A DNA stretch of 64,000 nucleotides. It comes from Zeus faber (lineage: Eukaryota > Chordata > Actinopteri > Zeiformes > Zeidae). The notes under the pieces were generated by a model. That model saw only the letters and a list, made by a program, of their open reading frames with translations, was not told the origin of the DNA and ran no database searches. Of this stretch, positions 1 to 10,810 are shown piece by piece (the stretch's first letter is position 1; every line of letters starts with the position of its first letter). The stretch is taken from positions 12,745,365-12,809,364 of the forward strand of contig OY482866.1 in the NCBI GenBank assembly GCA_960531495.1, read 5' to 3'. The position numbers and the translations under genes are program-made.

Positions 1-734
1 CGGGGGTGGCTGGGGGAGGGGTGTTTTAGCGCGAGACAGAATTGGGACGCGGCGCTCCCGTCCCGAGCCTCTCATGGAACGCCGCCATTAATCAAAAACG
101 GGAATTCGAGCCGGGGGTTAACCGCGATTCCATTTTGTTCGTGTGAACATGAGAACGTGTGAAACAGTCCCGGACGGTACCACACGTCTCGACCTTCCAT
201 TGGCACCGGCCGCGATGGCCCGGGCGGTTCAGGCCGATGTGGAAGTTCCTAAAAGTATGGATCTGGGGGGAAAATAACGGAAAAAAAATAATTAAAAATT
301 TCCCGCGGGAAATACTTTTTTTCTCCCCCTCTTCTTAAACTTTCGAGGCTCCCGGTACCGCAGCTCTTGGTCCTCTAAGGCATGTTTTGACATGATTTTT
401 CCCAGGGTTGGAACTTTAACGCAAATATTTTTCACGGACCCTTCGATCTCGATCCCAATTCTGTTCTTTCAGCGTCTCACGCGCTGCCCTCGCGGCCGTG
501 TTTCGGAATGAGGTCGCGGGAGAGCCGATTATCGCGCTGTGACGGCTTTAAAGAGAAGAGGAAAAATGTCCCTACGGGATAGCACCATGAGGGAAGGGTG
601 GAGATGGGAAGCACGTCTATCTGGCGTAAGGAGCCGGTATGGAAACTTAGCGTTGTGTCCTGAGGAAACATTTTAATGTTTGTCCGTTCCCATCTCCCCT
701 CCCTCCCTACCTGCCCCGCCCCGTTTCCACGCAG
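1..734 (+). other. nlgn2: nlgn2 intron (3' part)
   Basis: This is the downstream part of an intron that ends at the CAG acceptor at 732-734. The stretch is GC-rich and CpG-rich near its start. Short reading frames inside it resemble no known protein. I see no transposon or RNA gene here. The upstream neuroligin exons lie outside the window. Confidence 0.7.
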
Positions 735-920
735 GCTTCCTGAGCACCGGCGACCAGTCTGCCAAGGGCAACTACGGCCTGCTGGACCAGATCCAGGCGC
801 TGCGCTGGCTCAACGAGAACATTGGCCACTTCGGAGGCGACCCCGAGCGGATCACCATCTTCGGCTCCGGGGCGGGAGCCTCCTGCGTCAACCTCCTCAT
901 CCTCTCCCACCACTCAGAGG
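735..920 (+). CDS. nlgn2: Neuroligin-2, internal exon (esterase-like domain)
   Basis: The exon encodes part of the cholinesterase-like extracellular domain of neuroligin, from [15 protein letters not shown] through [11 protein letters not shown]. Neuroligins are postsynaptic adhesion proteins that bind neurexins; type 2 acts mainly at inhibitory synapses. The nucleophile-elbow region reads FGSGAGAS, with Gly where acetylcholinesterase has its catalytic Ser, as expected for a non-enzymatic neuroligin. The 186-bp exon starts and ends in phase 1, between an AG acceptor at 733-734 and a GTAAAC donor at 921. It joins in frame to the exon at 3036. I chose NLGN2 over its paralogues because the downstream exons give the type-2 transmembrane and tail sequence. 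Which fish duplicate (a or b) it is cannot be told. Confidence 0.95.
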
Positions 921-926
921 GTAAAC

Positions 927-980
<54 letters not shown>
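927..980 (+). repeat. (CT)n microsatellite beside a splice donor
   Basis: An uninterrupted CT run of about 27 units starts six bases after the splice donor at 921. A short (GTCC)4 run follows. It is polypyrimidine on the transcribed-sense strand. Confidence 0.95.
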
Positions 981-983
<3 letters not shown>

Positions 984-1524
984 CGTCCGTCCGTCCAAGC
1001 CGTCCAAAAAAAATAAAAATAAAATAAAAAGCTGTTCGACATTGCCAAAAAAAAAAATAATAATCTTTCAGCGACAATGGTAATTTAACGCATTATTGCG
1101 AGGACGTAACGAAACGGTAGCTCTGTTTCGGTGGAAGAAAAGGAATCGCGGAAAATGGAATAGCGCGATATGAAAGCCAATTGTTTGCGGGGCTGGAACA
1201 CAGCCTGAAATGTCGGTGCTTTGGTTCATCTCTTGTAAACTTGTCCCGGTTGCACCGCGTCACGCTGGTGTTACCGCAGTCCGCCGTCGGAGGGAGGCCC
1301 TAGCCTCTGCACGCGTTGCGGGGTAAGACAGGCCGGCTGTTTGGTTGCGTCGTCTCCACTTCTGGGAGGGTGTCAAAAAGAAGGCGGAGTCGCTTTTTTT
1401 AATTTTTATTTTTTGGCCCCACCAAAATCCTCTGCTATGGCATTCTGCGCTTGACGGGGGACTCGAATGAATCCTGACTTACTTTATCTCAAAATCACGG
1501 CGTTGAACCGCACAGGGCGCTTAG

Positions 1525-1525
<1 letters not shown>

Positions 1526-1597
<72 letters not shown>

Positions 1598-1600
1598 CGC
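1526..1600 (+). repeat. (GT)n-(GC)n microsatellite
   Basis: About 31 GT units run directly into a GC run. Alternating purine-pyrimidine DNA of this kind can adopt Z-DNA. It lies inside the neuroligin intron. Confidence 0.95.
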
Positions 1601-2459
1601 ACCCGTAACATTGGTTGCTGTCCCACAATCCCTCAAAAGACCAGGCAGAGGTGCATACACGCAGTCGAAATGGTTCAAAATCCCATCCGTTCCTTTGCTT
1701 CCGCGGTAGCATCGTCAGAACCGCGCCGGGTAAACGCGCCCCTCGTCTCCGGCGCACCGGGATTTTCCGCGCTCTTTCCGGGGCGGGTGACGCTTTCCGC
1801 ACAGGTTGGGGAACGCCTCGCGATGCTAACTCCTTAACACCATCCCTCCACCCCCCGTCCCCCTTCTCACTGACCGCCGGCCGCCTTCCCACCTGCGTGG
1901 CTCTCCCCCCCCCCCTTCCCTCCCTCTTCTCCGCCCCGGCCCCCCTCTATGTCGACCGCCACGCCTTCGCCATCATCATCTTCATCCTCATCCACCACCA
2001 TCGCGCCCACCATCTGCCGCCAAGTCCCCCCGTGGATGCCGTTCCGGTCCCCAGGTGCCCTTTGGTCGCACCAGGTAAGTACTCCATCATCACCACCCCA
2101 CCCAACCCCGACACATGACCCCAGACCCCCACTCTACATGCTCATCCCGACTAACCCCGGGAACCACAGCAAGCCGAGCACTGTAACTGGCGCCTAAGGG
2201 CCGGCGGAGTGGAACTTTTGTGGAGAACGAGGAGGGTTTGAGAAATCAACAAACGATTCGGTTTTTTTGGGGTTTTTTTTTTTTGGGGGGGGGGGGTTTT
2301 ACCGCGGATGAGACGAACCCCACCTCCTCCCCCCCCCGAGCGCTGCTCCCCGTCTCTTGATCCCTCCACGAGCCTCTGCTGCCGTGTTCCTCAATTTGCA
2401 TCACTCATTCTCTCCTGTCAGTTTCCCCATTACACATCTCTCTGTATTCTCTCTGTCTG

Positions 2460-2490
<31 letters not shown>

Positions 2491-2962
2491 GATTGAGGTC
2501 GGTTTCTCCACCGCTTCCCGCTATAATTAATTTCCCCGGGAAAAAGGTTTGGGGCGAGGGGTGGGTGAAGAGAGGGGAGGGGGACTGCAGCACCGCTTAA
2601 TTATTTACCGACCTGTCTCCCGCCGATGAGGAGGAGAAGAAGAGGAAGAGGGAGAAGAAGGAGAAGGCGGAGGAGGAGAAAAGGAAGAAATAGACGAAAA
2701 GGAATGGCTGAGGGAATGGGGGGTGGGGGGGGGGCTTCAGAGGGGCCTGGCCGGGACGGGGGGCAGAGAGAGGGAGTGGAGGCTGGGGGGACGGGGTTGA
2801 GGTGAGGTGGAGACGCGCGCCGACGAGCTCGCATCCGACGCCTGGTGTCTACATTTTTTGTCTTTGTTTTGGCATTTCGACCAGTGTCGGCTCTTTCTCC
2901 TCCGGGATGCGGCGGAGTTCCAAACACCTCCGAAACGCGGCGACCAACCGCCGCTCCCCTCC

Positions 2963-2994
<32 letters not shown>

Positions 2995-3035
2995 GCACGC
3001 TCTCTCTCTCTCCCTCTCTCTTTGTCCCTCCCCAG

Positions 3036-3301
3036 GCCTGTTCCAGCGGGCCATCGCCCAGAGTGGGACGGCCATCTCCAGCTGGTCGGTCAACTACCAG
3101 CCCCTGAAGTACACCAAGATCCTGGCCCGCAAGGTGGGCTGCACCTACGCCGAGACGGCCGACCTGGTGGACTGCCTGCGCCGCAAGAACTTCCGCGAGC
3201 TGGTGGACCAGGACATACAGCCGGCGCGCTACCACATCGCCTTTGGCCCCGTGGTGGACGGAGACGTGGTGCCAGACGACCCGGAGATCCTCATGCAGCA
3301 G
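3036..3301 (+). CDS. nlgn2: Neuroligin-2, internal exon
   Basis: The exon continues the esterase-like ectodomain: [17 protein letters not shown], then the segment ending [19 protein letters not shown] and PEILMQQ. These are hallmark neuroligin sequences near the neurexin-binding and dimer surface. It is 266 bp long, enters in phase 1 and leaves in phase 0. The acceptor is the AG at 3034-3035, after a long CT tract. The donor is GT at 3302, but its following bases (CCCG) fit the U1 consensus poorly. The frame nevertheless continues exactly into GEFLNYDML at 4513, so the boundary is well supported. Confidence 0.95.
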
Positions 3302-4512
3302 GTCCCGTTTTGCCTTGGCGTCAATCGGAAAACGCGCGACGTTGAGATTCTAATACGATGTAGTCATGTTTTTGGTCATTTGTTTTACCGTTGTTTTTTG
3401 CAACGTAACTCCTTTTTAATTCGGTCTCGCTTGAGTCACATTTTAGTCAGTCGATTTGAAAATGTCCCCCGAGGCCACGCCTACTCGCCCGAGCAGCGTT
3501 TTCCAACATATAGGTGCTATGAGAAGATTGACTGACATTAAAATACTTGACACCTAACCAGTTGCTCTAAAACTACCCCAAAGACACAAATACATGATTT
3601 AAGTCAAGTGGTAGTATTTTGCCCTGCATGCATTAAGTCACGGCCCCTAGGTGGTGCTAACTGTCCATCTCTAAACTAGAAAGGCATCAGCTCCTCCGCC
3701 TCCAAGACACTCTTCTTCTACCGGTGGGATTCTCTCAGTTTGACTCAAAAGTGAAGCGGCTCCATATATCATCTCTATTCTTCCCGCCGACTCCCAAACT
3801 GACGGACGCCGTCATCTTTCCTGAATAGTCATCGAATTCGACGAGGGGCTGTATATTCTTGCGTAGCCACAGCTGCTGTGGTTATGGGCGAAAGAGGCAT
3901 GCCAGGGTTTCTCGTAATCTTTGCAATATTCAGATGTTCGTTCCCCCCATTAGACATATTCATCCCGTCATTGATCGTTCAGGGATAAAAAAAAAATAAT
4001 AATTTATTTTCAGGGGTAACACACAAGTCTCCCTCCTTTTTGTAGGCTCTCAGACAGCTAGACAGCCAAAGACCATATTGGATCTGCTGCCAGTGCATAG
4101 AGGTCTAAATGGTTTAGCTGTCTAACGTTTAACATGAGGCCCCATGATGACCACTAATTGGTCACAAACAAAGTGATAAAAAAAAAACCACACACACAAG
4201 GGCTGATTCATGCTCGTTACTTTACCTTTAGGGACGTTGGGAGTGATTTGCATAGAGGCAATCTATCTACTTGCACCAACTTTTTCTGTCACTCGCTGTT
4301 TAACGCTGCATGTGTGAATGTAGGATAACAGGGGGTGCTCACAAACATCAGCATTGTGTGTTTGCTAGACTTAAAAAACAAAAAAAAGGAAATTTGAACT
4401 AGTTCGGTAAAACCCATACGACCCCGTGGATAGTCAAACCTGACTTTTGAAGACACAGATTTTGTCACTGACTTGTACCTGTGCTGCTGCACTTCCATCT
4501 TTCCGCCATTAG
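3302..4512 (+). other. nlgn2: nlgn2 intron, no recognised content
   Basis: The intron lies between the GT at 3302 and the AG at 4511-4512. It is mostly unique, moderately AT-rich DNA with a few short A runs. I see no gene, known repeat family or RNA in it. Confidence 0.8.
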
Positions 4513-4666
4513 GGGGAGTTTCTAAACTACGACATGCTCATCGGCGTGAACCAGGGAGAGGCCCTGAAGTTTGTTGATGACAGTGAGGACAATGATGGCA
4601 TCTCTGCCGCGGCGTTCGACTACACAATCTCCAACTTTGTGGACAACCTCTACGGATATCCTGAGG
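4513..4666 (+). CDS. nlgn2: Neuroligin-2, internal exon
   Basis: The exon encodes [20 protein letters not shown] through [11 protein letters not shown], part of the alpha/beta-hydrolase-fold ectodomain. It is 154 bp long, in phase 0 and out phase 1. A GTGAGA donor at 4667 matches the consensus well. The split Gly codon is completed by the GT that begins the exon at 6255. The sequence is highly conserved with vertebrate NLGN2, for example VNQGE and [14 protein letters not shown]. Confidence 0.95.
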
Positions 4667-4699
4667 GTGAGACGCGACAACAGCTTAATAAATATTATG

Positions 4700-4701
4700 T
4701 T

Positions 4702-4733
<32 letters not shown>

Positions 4734-4771
4734 CACACATACTGTATGTACAGTATATACACACACACACC
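4700..4771 (+). repeat. (TA)n/(CA)n microsatellite
   Basis: A TA run followed by mixed ACAT and a short CA run directly abuts the left end of the Tc1-like element. Insertion beside TA-rich DNA fits the TA target preference of this superfamily. Confidence 0.85.
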
Positions 4772-5645
4772 AATCTGCCACAACTGCCTAATATAGTGTA
4801 GTCCCCCCCGTTCCACCAAAACAGCTCTGACCTGCCAAATAATTTTTAGGAAGGTGGTACGTGTCAAAGTAACATCCACATGAATGCCAGGAAACAAGGT
4901 TTCCCGGCAGAACATTGCCCAGAGCATCACGCTGCCTCCGCAGCTTTCCTTCTTCCCATTGTGCATCCTGGTGCCATCTCTTCCCCAGGTGAACGACACA
5001 CGCATCCAGCCATCCACATGATGTAAAAGAAAACATGATTCATCAGACCAGGCCACCTTCTTCCATTGCTCCATGGTCCAGTTCTGACGCTCACATGCCC
5101 ATTGTAGGAGCTTTCGGTGGTGGACAGGGGTCAGCATGGGCACTCTGACTGGTCTGCAGCTACACAGCCCCATACGCAGCAAGCTGTGATGCACTGTGTG
5201 TTCTGACACCTTTCTATCATAGCAGCATTAACTTTTTCAGCAATTTGTGCTAAAATAGCTCTTCTGTGGGATCGGACCAGACGGGCTAGAATTCCCTCCC
5301 TACGTGCATCAATGAGCCATGGGCACCCATGACCCTGTCGCCAGTTCACCGGTTGTCCTTCCTTGGACCACTTTTGGTAGGTACTAACCACTGCATACTG
5401 GGAACACCCCACAAGACCTGTCGTTTTGGAGATGCTCTGACCCAGTAGCCATCACAATTTGGTCCTTGTCAAAGTCGCTCTGATCCTTACGCTTGTCTAT
5501 TTTTATTGCTTCCAACACATCAACTTCAAGGACTGACTGTTGACTTGTTGCCTGATATATCCCACCCCTCGACAGGTGCCATGGGAACAAAATGATCCAT
5601 GTTATTCTCTTCACTTGTCAGTGGTTTTAATGTTGTGGCTGATAT
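4772..5645 (-). mobile_element. Tc1/mariner-like transposon, internally deleted
   Basis: The ends carry matching inverted termini: ATCTGCCACAAC at the left, and the complement of GTTGTGGCTGAT at the right. Minus-strand frames encode pieces of a Tc1-like transposase. An N-terminal helix-turn-helix region lies in about 5131-5600 (QGHGCPWLIDARREGIL). A catalytic region with the first Asp (VAWSDESCFLL) and GGSVMLW lies in about 4850-5130. Compared with intact fish relatives as I remember them, there is a gap near 4836-4848 that removes the C-terminal part with the last acidic residues. The reading is also spread over different frames. It is therefore a non-autonomous, decayed copy sitting antisense in a neuroligin intron. 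Confidence 0.85.
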
Positions 5646-6254
5646 TTTGGTCTGCAGTTCTGTCCCAGGGTGTAAGTTAGCTCCAAGGCTAAATCAACCA
5701 TCATGTTGTGGGGAAGGGATTAGGGAAGGTGTTGAAAAGCAAGTGAAAGAGGGAAATGGAAGTGAGCGCAGTGGAGGGCGTCAAGAGTCAAGCTTACAAG
5801 GGGATTTTATATTTCCCAATATCTGGATGATGTGTCCCAACCGCGGGCTTGTGCTTTGGAACCTTATGAGGTTAAGCACCCATTGAGCCCCCAGGCAAGC
5901 GGCTTTCAACCACGGTTCTGTTTCTGATGTTCCTCTAATGCCCTCCCCTCTTCCAACACAGTAGGCAGCACCTTGAATTATACGGATGCCTTTTCATCAT
6001 GCAGTCACACACTTTTTCTCTCATAATCTGTCATTCTCAAGTGGCCGTCGCTCATCTTGCATTGAGAGCAGCAAAATCATAGCCGTTTTTTTTTGGGGGG
6101 GGGGGGTTTTCTCCGTCTCTACTACTACTTCTCTCACATTCTCTCTGGATCGGTCTTTCCTCTCTCATCCCTGAATACTCCACCCATCGACGCTACCACA
6201 CCCGCCTCCCCTTCCACCGCCTCATTGTCCCTCTCTGACTCCCTCTCTCTCAAG

Positions 6255-6621
6255 GTAAAGACATCCTGAGGGAGACCATCAAGTTCATGTACACAGACTG
6301 GGCGGACCGGGACAACGGCGACATGCGGCGTAAGACCCTTCTGGCGCTGTTCACCGACCACCAGTGGGTGGCACCGGCGGTGGCCACGGCCAAGCTCCAT
6401 GCCGAGTTCCAATCCCCCGTCTACTTCTACACCTTCTACCATCACTGCCAGACTGAGACACGACCCGAGTGGGCGGATGCAGCGCATGGAGACGAGATCC
6501 CCTACGTGTTTGGGGTACCCATGATTGGTGCCACTGACCTATTTCCATGCAATTTCTCCAAGAATGATGTGATGCTGAGTGCCGTGGTGATGACCTACTG
6601 GACCAACTTTGCTAAGACCGG
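6255..6621 (+). CDS. nlgn2: Neuroligin-2, internal exon
   Basis: The exon encodes [20 protein letters not shown], then [31 protein letters not shown] and [20 protein letters not shown]. This is the C-terminal half of the esterase-like domain. The His of AAHGDE lies in the region equivalent to the cholinesterase catalytic His. It is 367 bp long, in phase 1 and out phase 2, with donor GTAAAT at 6622. Conservation with mammalian NLGN2 is very high throughout. Confidence 0.96.
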
Positions 6622-6970
6622 GTAAATTTGTCAGTATGACAGAATCGGCCAAAATAAGAAAGGATGTAATAAGATGCAATAAATAATGTCAATTTTGTTC
6701 AATTTGCCCCTTGGGATAGTGCAGGTTTCAGCCTCGTGAAGAGCTTGAACACAGTTATAGCAGCACTTCTCTACTATCATTTTGAGTTCATACTTTCGTG
6801 TGAGATCAGGGTGATCCCAGAGATCAAATGTATAAAAATGTTCTAATGGATAATTTGAAGGCGACTGAATTGTTGAAATCATTTTGTGAAAATAGCAGCT
6901 AAAAAGAGCTCTGTATCTGACTACATTGAAAAATCCTGTCGCTGAGATGTCCATTCTGTCCTTTCACTAG
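6622..6970 (+). other. nlgn2: nlgn2 last intron
   Basis: A short AT-rich intron runs from GTAAAT at 6622 to the CTAG acceptor ending at 6970. Nothing further is recognised in it. Confidence 0.85.
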
Positions 6971-7805
6971 GGACCCCAACCTCCCAGTTCCTCAGGACAC
7001 CAAGTTCATCCACACCAAGCCCAACCGCTTTGAAGAGGTGATCTGGACCAAGTTCAACTCTAAGGATAAGCAGTACCTCCACATTGGCCTGAAGCCACGC
7101 GTCAGAGACAACTACCGGGCCAACAAGGTAGCCTTCTGGCTGGAGCTGGTGCCCCACCTCCACGAGGAGCTGATCAGTAGTACTACCACTCGCCTGCCAC
7201 CGGGCCCCGGTCCGGGCCCCGGCAACCACCGGCCCAGGTCCCGGACACCCAGCCCCCACACCACCCGCCACCCATATCCCACGTTCCCATCCGAACCGGA
7301 GCCCTATGGCTCGGAGCGTCCCCGCCAGAAGCTGTTCCCCGGAGACACTCGGGACTACTCCACCGAGTTGAGCGTGACGGTGGCTGTGGGCGCCTCGCTC
7401 CTCTTCCTCAACATCTTGGCCTTCGCGGCACTCTACTACAAGCGCGACAAGCGCCACGAGATGCGGCGTCACCGGCTGTCGCCCCAGCGCGGGGGCCCTG
7501 CCAACGACTTGGCCCACAGCCAGGAAGAGGAGATCATGTCGCTCCAGATGAAGCACTCGGAGCACGACGCCCACCACGACATGGAGCCTCTTCGGCCCCA
7601 CGACATCCTGCGGCCCGCCTGCCCGCCCGACTACACCCTTGCCCTGCGCCGTGCACCGGACGATGTGCCACTGATGACACCCAACACCATCACCATGATC
7701 CCCAGCACCATCACCGGCATGCAGCCACTGCACGCCTTCAACACCTACCCCTCCACTGGCCACAACAACACCCTGCCCCACCCCCACTCCACCACTAGGG
7801 TATAG
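6971..7805 (+). CDS. nlgn2: Neuroligin-2, last exon: stalk, transmembrane segment, cytoplasmic tail
   Basis: The exon begins [18 protein letters not shown] and continues to [20 protein letters not shown] and [11 protein letters not shown], the end of the ectodomain. A Pro/Arg-rich stalk (about 7190-7340) follows. The transmembrane segment [20 protein letters not shown] spans about 7371-7430, followed by basic [13 protein letters not shown]. In the tail, [18 protein letters not shown] matches the gephyrin-binding motif of NLGN2, with Tyr codon 7632-7634. The protein ends in HSTTRV, a class I PDZ ligand, with a TAG stop at 7803-7805. These last features identify type 2. The stalk is richer in Pro/Gly than the rest, as in mammals. 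Confidence 0.96.
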
Positions 7806-9612
7806 TAGGGACTCGCCTTGCGCTGGCGCCGCCAAGGGTTCAGGACCGGCTCTGCATATCGACGCAGACGAGGAGACCCGCTGGATCTCGGCCTTTGCTG
7901 GGCTATCGTACGCACTTGTCTCTCAAAATTCAAAAACAAAACAACTCTACGTCCTCCATCATCTGCTTAGCAGCTCCCTCCACGCGAGGCGCGCAGAGAC
8001 GCAACTGAACTGAGCAGCAGCAGCAGCCGACCGTTTGTTGGGATGTTATAGATTTTTTCAAAGACCCTCGTTTTTCAAAAGGTAGTGGTGGACTTGGTGG
8101 AGAGTTCCGGCCGCCCGTTGCCTCCCACTCTTCGAACTCTGTCCCTGGGAACGAATGTCTTTTGACCCGCTCATCACCTCCCCCGCCCTTTTTTACTTTT
8201 TAACGTCCTCCGCTTCCACTTCTTGGTGTTTTGTGTGCTTCTAGCCCCTTCTATTTCAACAGCTGCCTTTTAGCTACGTTCCGTTCTCATTCTACTCGTC
8301 GCTCTACCCTGCTCCCCTTCCTTCCTCTCTAGGATATTCATTAACTAATGTGTTGTTTAAGTCTCTTACTTGTGCGGGGGGGGGGGGGGGGGGGATACAG
8401 AATACATACACTGAGCATATAACAATGAAATGGTGGATTCTCCAGTACTTTCATTCTACCAGCATTCTTGGTGCCGAGTATGTACGTCTGTGTTTGAGTC
8501 CCCATCTTGGGGGTGACAGCTCGAGAAAATTCTAGAGTATTCCTATTTACCGTCAACTAACAGATGCTGTGTTGTTATCCCAAACAGCAACGTGCCAAAA
8601 TGGCCTCTCTTGTGTTTCTGTTATTCTTTGTCATTTTCTAAGCATTTGTTCAACCGTTACTTTGTTGTGGAAAGATTTTTTGCTGAAAATATAGATATAG
8701 AGAAAAGATATTATATATAGTTCTATATAAATCTGTACAGAGCAGAAAGTATATAAATGGTTTGTCTCAGTGGGGATCTATGCATGAATTATTTTTTAAA
8801 GAAGATGGACGGGAGGGAAAGAGGACATTGTACTCTGTCGGTCTGCACGTTTCCCAAAATCTACTCAAATCATGTCTGCCTCCGGGTTGAACCTTTTCTT
8901 TCTCTGTTTTGTCTCTCCGCGACAAGAACACCAGATGCCGGTTCCGGGCCCCATTCTCCCCCATTCAAAAAGAAAAGAATGAAGGAGTCATCGCCTTGGT
9001 ACTTTAAAGGGTCTCGCACAACTGCGACTGTGAGCTGCGATTTGATTTCCGACTCCGAATTTTTACATTGACCCTTCGGGGAAACCAGAAACCCCATCAC
9101 GTCACCCCAGCCACCCCATCCCAAAACGCCCCCGAGAGCTCCCCTCCTCCCTCTGTGGTCTGCGCCGGGGTGACTTGGGCTCGGAGAGTCGGCGTAGCGT
9201 CCGGGAGGAGTAGTAGTAGTAGTAGCTTGCCTGTGCGGGATTATTTTGGTATTTGTGTCACAGGGCAGGAAACAAAGCAACGACAGCATCCCCCCCCCCC
9301 CCCCCCCTCCCCTCCCCCCTCACTCCCTCTGTCACTCTGCTCCCCTGTTTCCACCACATGCATATTGTTTGATGTGTGCACTCGCGTGTGTGTGTGTGTG
9401 TGCGCGCGCGCGTTTGCAACGCTGGCACACGCACGTGTGCATACGAGCCCCAATTAGCGAGCGGAGAGAGGCAGACAGACAGCATTCACGACCCCCCCCC
9501 CCCCCCCCCAAAAAAAATGAAATATCGTCAACCCATCTGTCGTTCGTTCTCCCTCACTTCGCAAGCAAACGAGCGTCGCGGGCATAAAATAACCTTCTCC
9601 TGTGACTGCGAA

Positions 9613-9658
<46 letters not shown>

Positions 9659-10176
9659 CGACATCACTGTGTCCTCGCTGTTCCTACACAATCTCTGACC
9701 TCAGCTCACCTCCGCTGCGTTTTCTTTTACCCCCCCTAACCCACGAAAGGGGCCCTCGCTGGAACAGATCCCTGGCCAGCTCGTGGGCTGTATGTCTGAA
9801 CTCTTAAGCACACCGGGGTGGGGTTACGCCGCATCGATAAAGAGGGGAGTTTTCCGTTGAGGTTGGCTGAATCGGGACGGCATGGGCGGCCGTACCATGT
9901 GGCTTATACGACAGTCCCCCCCCCCCCCCCCCCCCAGCTGACTGAACCCCCCCCTTGTCGATCAAACTGTCCCACCGTGGGGCGAGTGGTAGCCTAAAAA
10001 TTCGGGGCGTTGTTTTTATTATTTTGGTTGTCGTTTGTTTTCTTTTGAAACGGTGCTGTCAATGCTTGTGTTTTAGCTTAGGCCTCGTCGGATCGTTTGT
10101 TTTTCTATCTTATTACTGCCTGTCTGACGGCGTTCTGGGGGGCGGAAGGGCTGACCACGACAACTGACTCTCTCTT

Positions 10177-10210
<34 letters not shown>

Positions 10211-10810
10211 CGGGGGCGAGAGAGGCCGTACGCTGTGGGGCGAGTGGTGGTGGAGTCTGGGTGCTCACAGCCTTAAACGTAGATTCACAAGGCAGGGATT
10301 GAGGGCCGAGCGGACGCAAGCGAACGGGACGACGTCGAGAGGGCTGGGCGTCCGTCCGCCGGCCGCCTACCTTCCCTGCTGTTAAAAGCCTGGAACCTTA
10401 TAAACTGTTTTTACTCACCGCTGCGAGTGGCGGCGGTGCCTAGGGGGGTGGGGGGGGGGGGGTGTTGCGGGGTCTGGGAAGGTACATGACAACACAACGG
10501 CAACGGCACCTGGGCCGGCGAGAACAGCAGCCCCGCGGCGGGCGGGTGTTCACTGTGGTCCGTTCTTATCCTTGTCGATTTTATAAGCTTACACCAGAGG
10601 GCGCCACAGCGACAGGTTTCACTCCAGTCTGCCCCGGCGAGGGCGACAACAAAAACGTGACTGCAGGAAGGAACGCGAGACACACGGGATTTAGGAGGAA
10701 CTCTAAACTGTACATTTTTAAGTGTAAGAAACAAACAGACAAAATATTTGTAAATATTAAGTTTGTTGTTTGTTTTCTTTATTGGTTTGGTTTTCGGAGC
10801 GAATGAATGA
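7806..10810 (+). other. nlgn2: Probable nlgn2 3' untranslated region (3' end not fixed)
   Basis: The stop codon is followed by a long stretch without splice-supported coding. It holds AT-rich blocks near 8690-8760 and about 10700-10770, and homopolymer runs: G at 8376-8394, and C near 9290-9307, 9492-9509 and 9917-9936. It also holds GT/GC repeats near 9388-9412, a CA run at 9620-9656 and a CT run at about 10165-10208. Mammalian NLGN2 has a long 3' UTR, so a multi-kilobase UTR is plausible. I found no clear AATAAA in this interval. The true poly(A) site could be earlier or later. Confidence 0.45.
9620..9656 (+). repeat. (CA)n microsatellite
   Basis: About 18 CA units lie downstream of neuroligin-2, probably within its 3' UTR. 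Confidence 0.95.

Larger units (their letters stand above)
921..3035 (+). other. nlgn2: nlgn2 intron with several microsatellites
   Basis: The intron has a GT donor at 921-922 and an AG acceptor at 3034-3035. It contains CT runs at 927-980, 2465-2490 and about 2967-3030, a GT/GC run at 1526-1600, poly-G and poly-T near 2263-2300, and a GA-rich tract near 2626-2695. Reading frames here are low-complexity products of these repeats. I see no gene or transposon. Confidence 0.85.
4667..6254 (+). other. nlgn2: nlgn2 intron carrying a Tc1-like element
   Basis: The intron has donor GTGAGA at 4667 and an AG acceptor at 6253-6254, after a CT-rich tract. Apart from the microsatellite and the transposon it holds unique sequence, plus a T/G homopolymer junction near 6087-6107. 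No other gene is visible in 5646-6254. Confidence 0.8.

Noticed and set aside
680-1027. Reading frame of 115 codons running from the neuroligin exon into the CT repeat
   Set aside because: Only the part from 735 to 920 is real coding. The rest crosses a splice donor and translates a microsatellite.
1615-2197. Overlapping frames in the first neuroligin intron
   Set aside because: Low-complexity Pro/Ser/His-rich translations of GC-rich intron DNA, with no family resemblance and no splice support.
6921-7835. Minus-strand frame of 304 codons opposite the last neuroligin exon
   Set aside because: Antisense shadow of a GC-rich, strongly conserved plus-strand exon.
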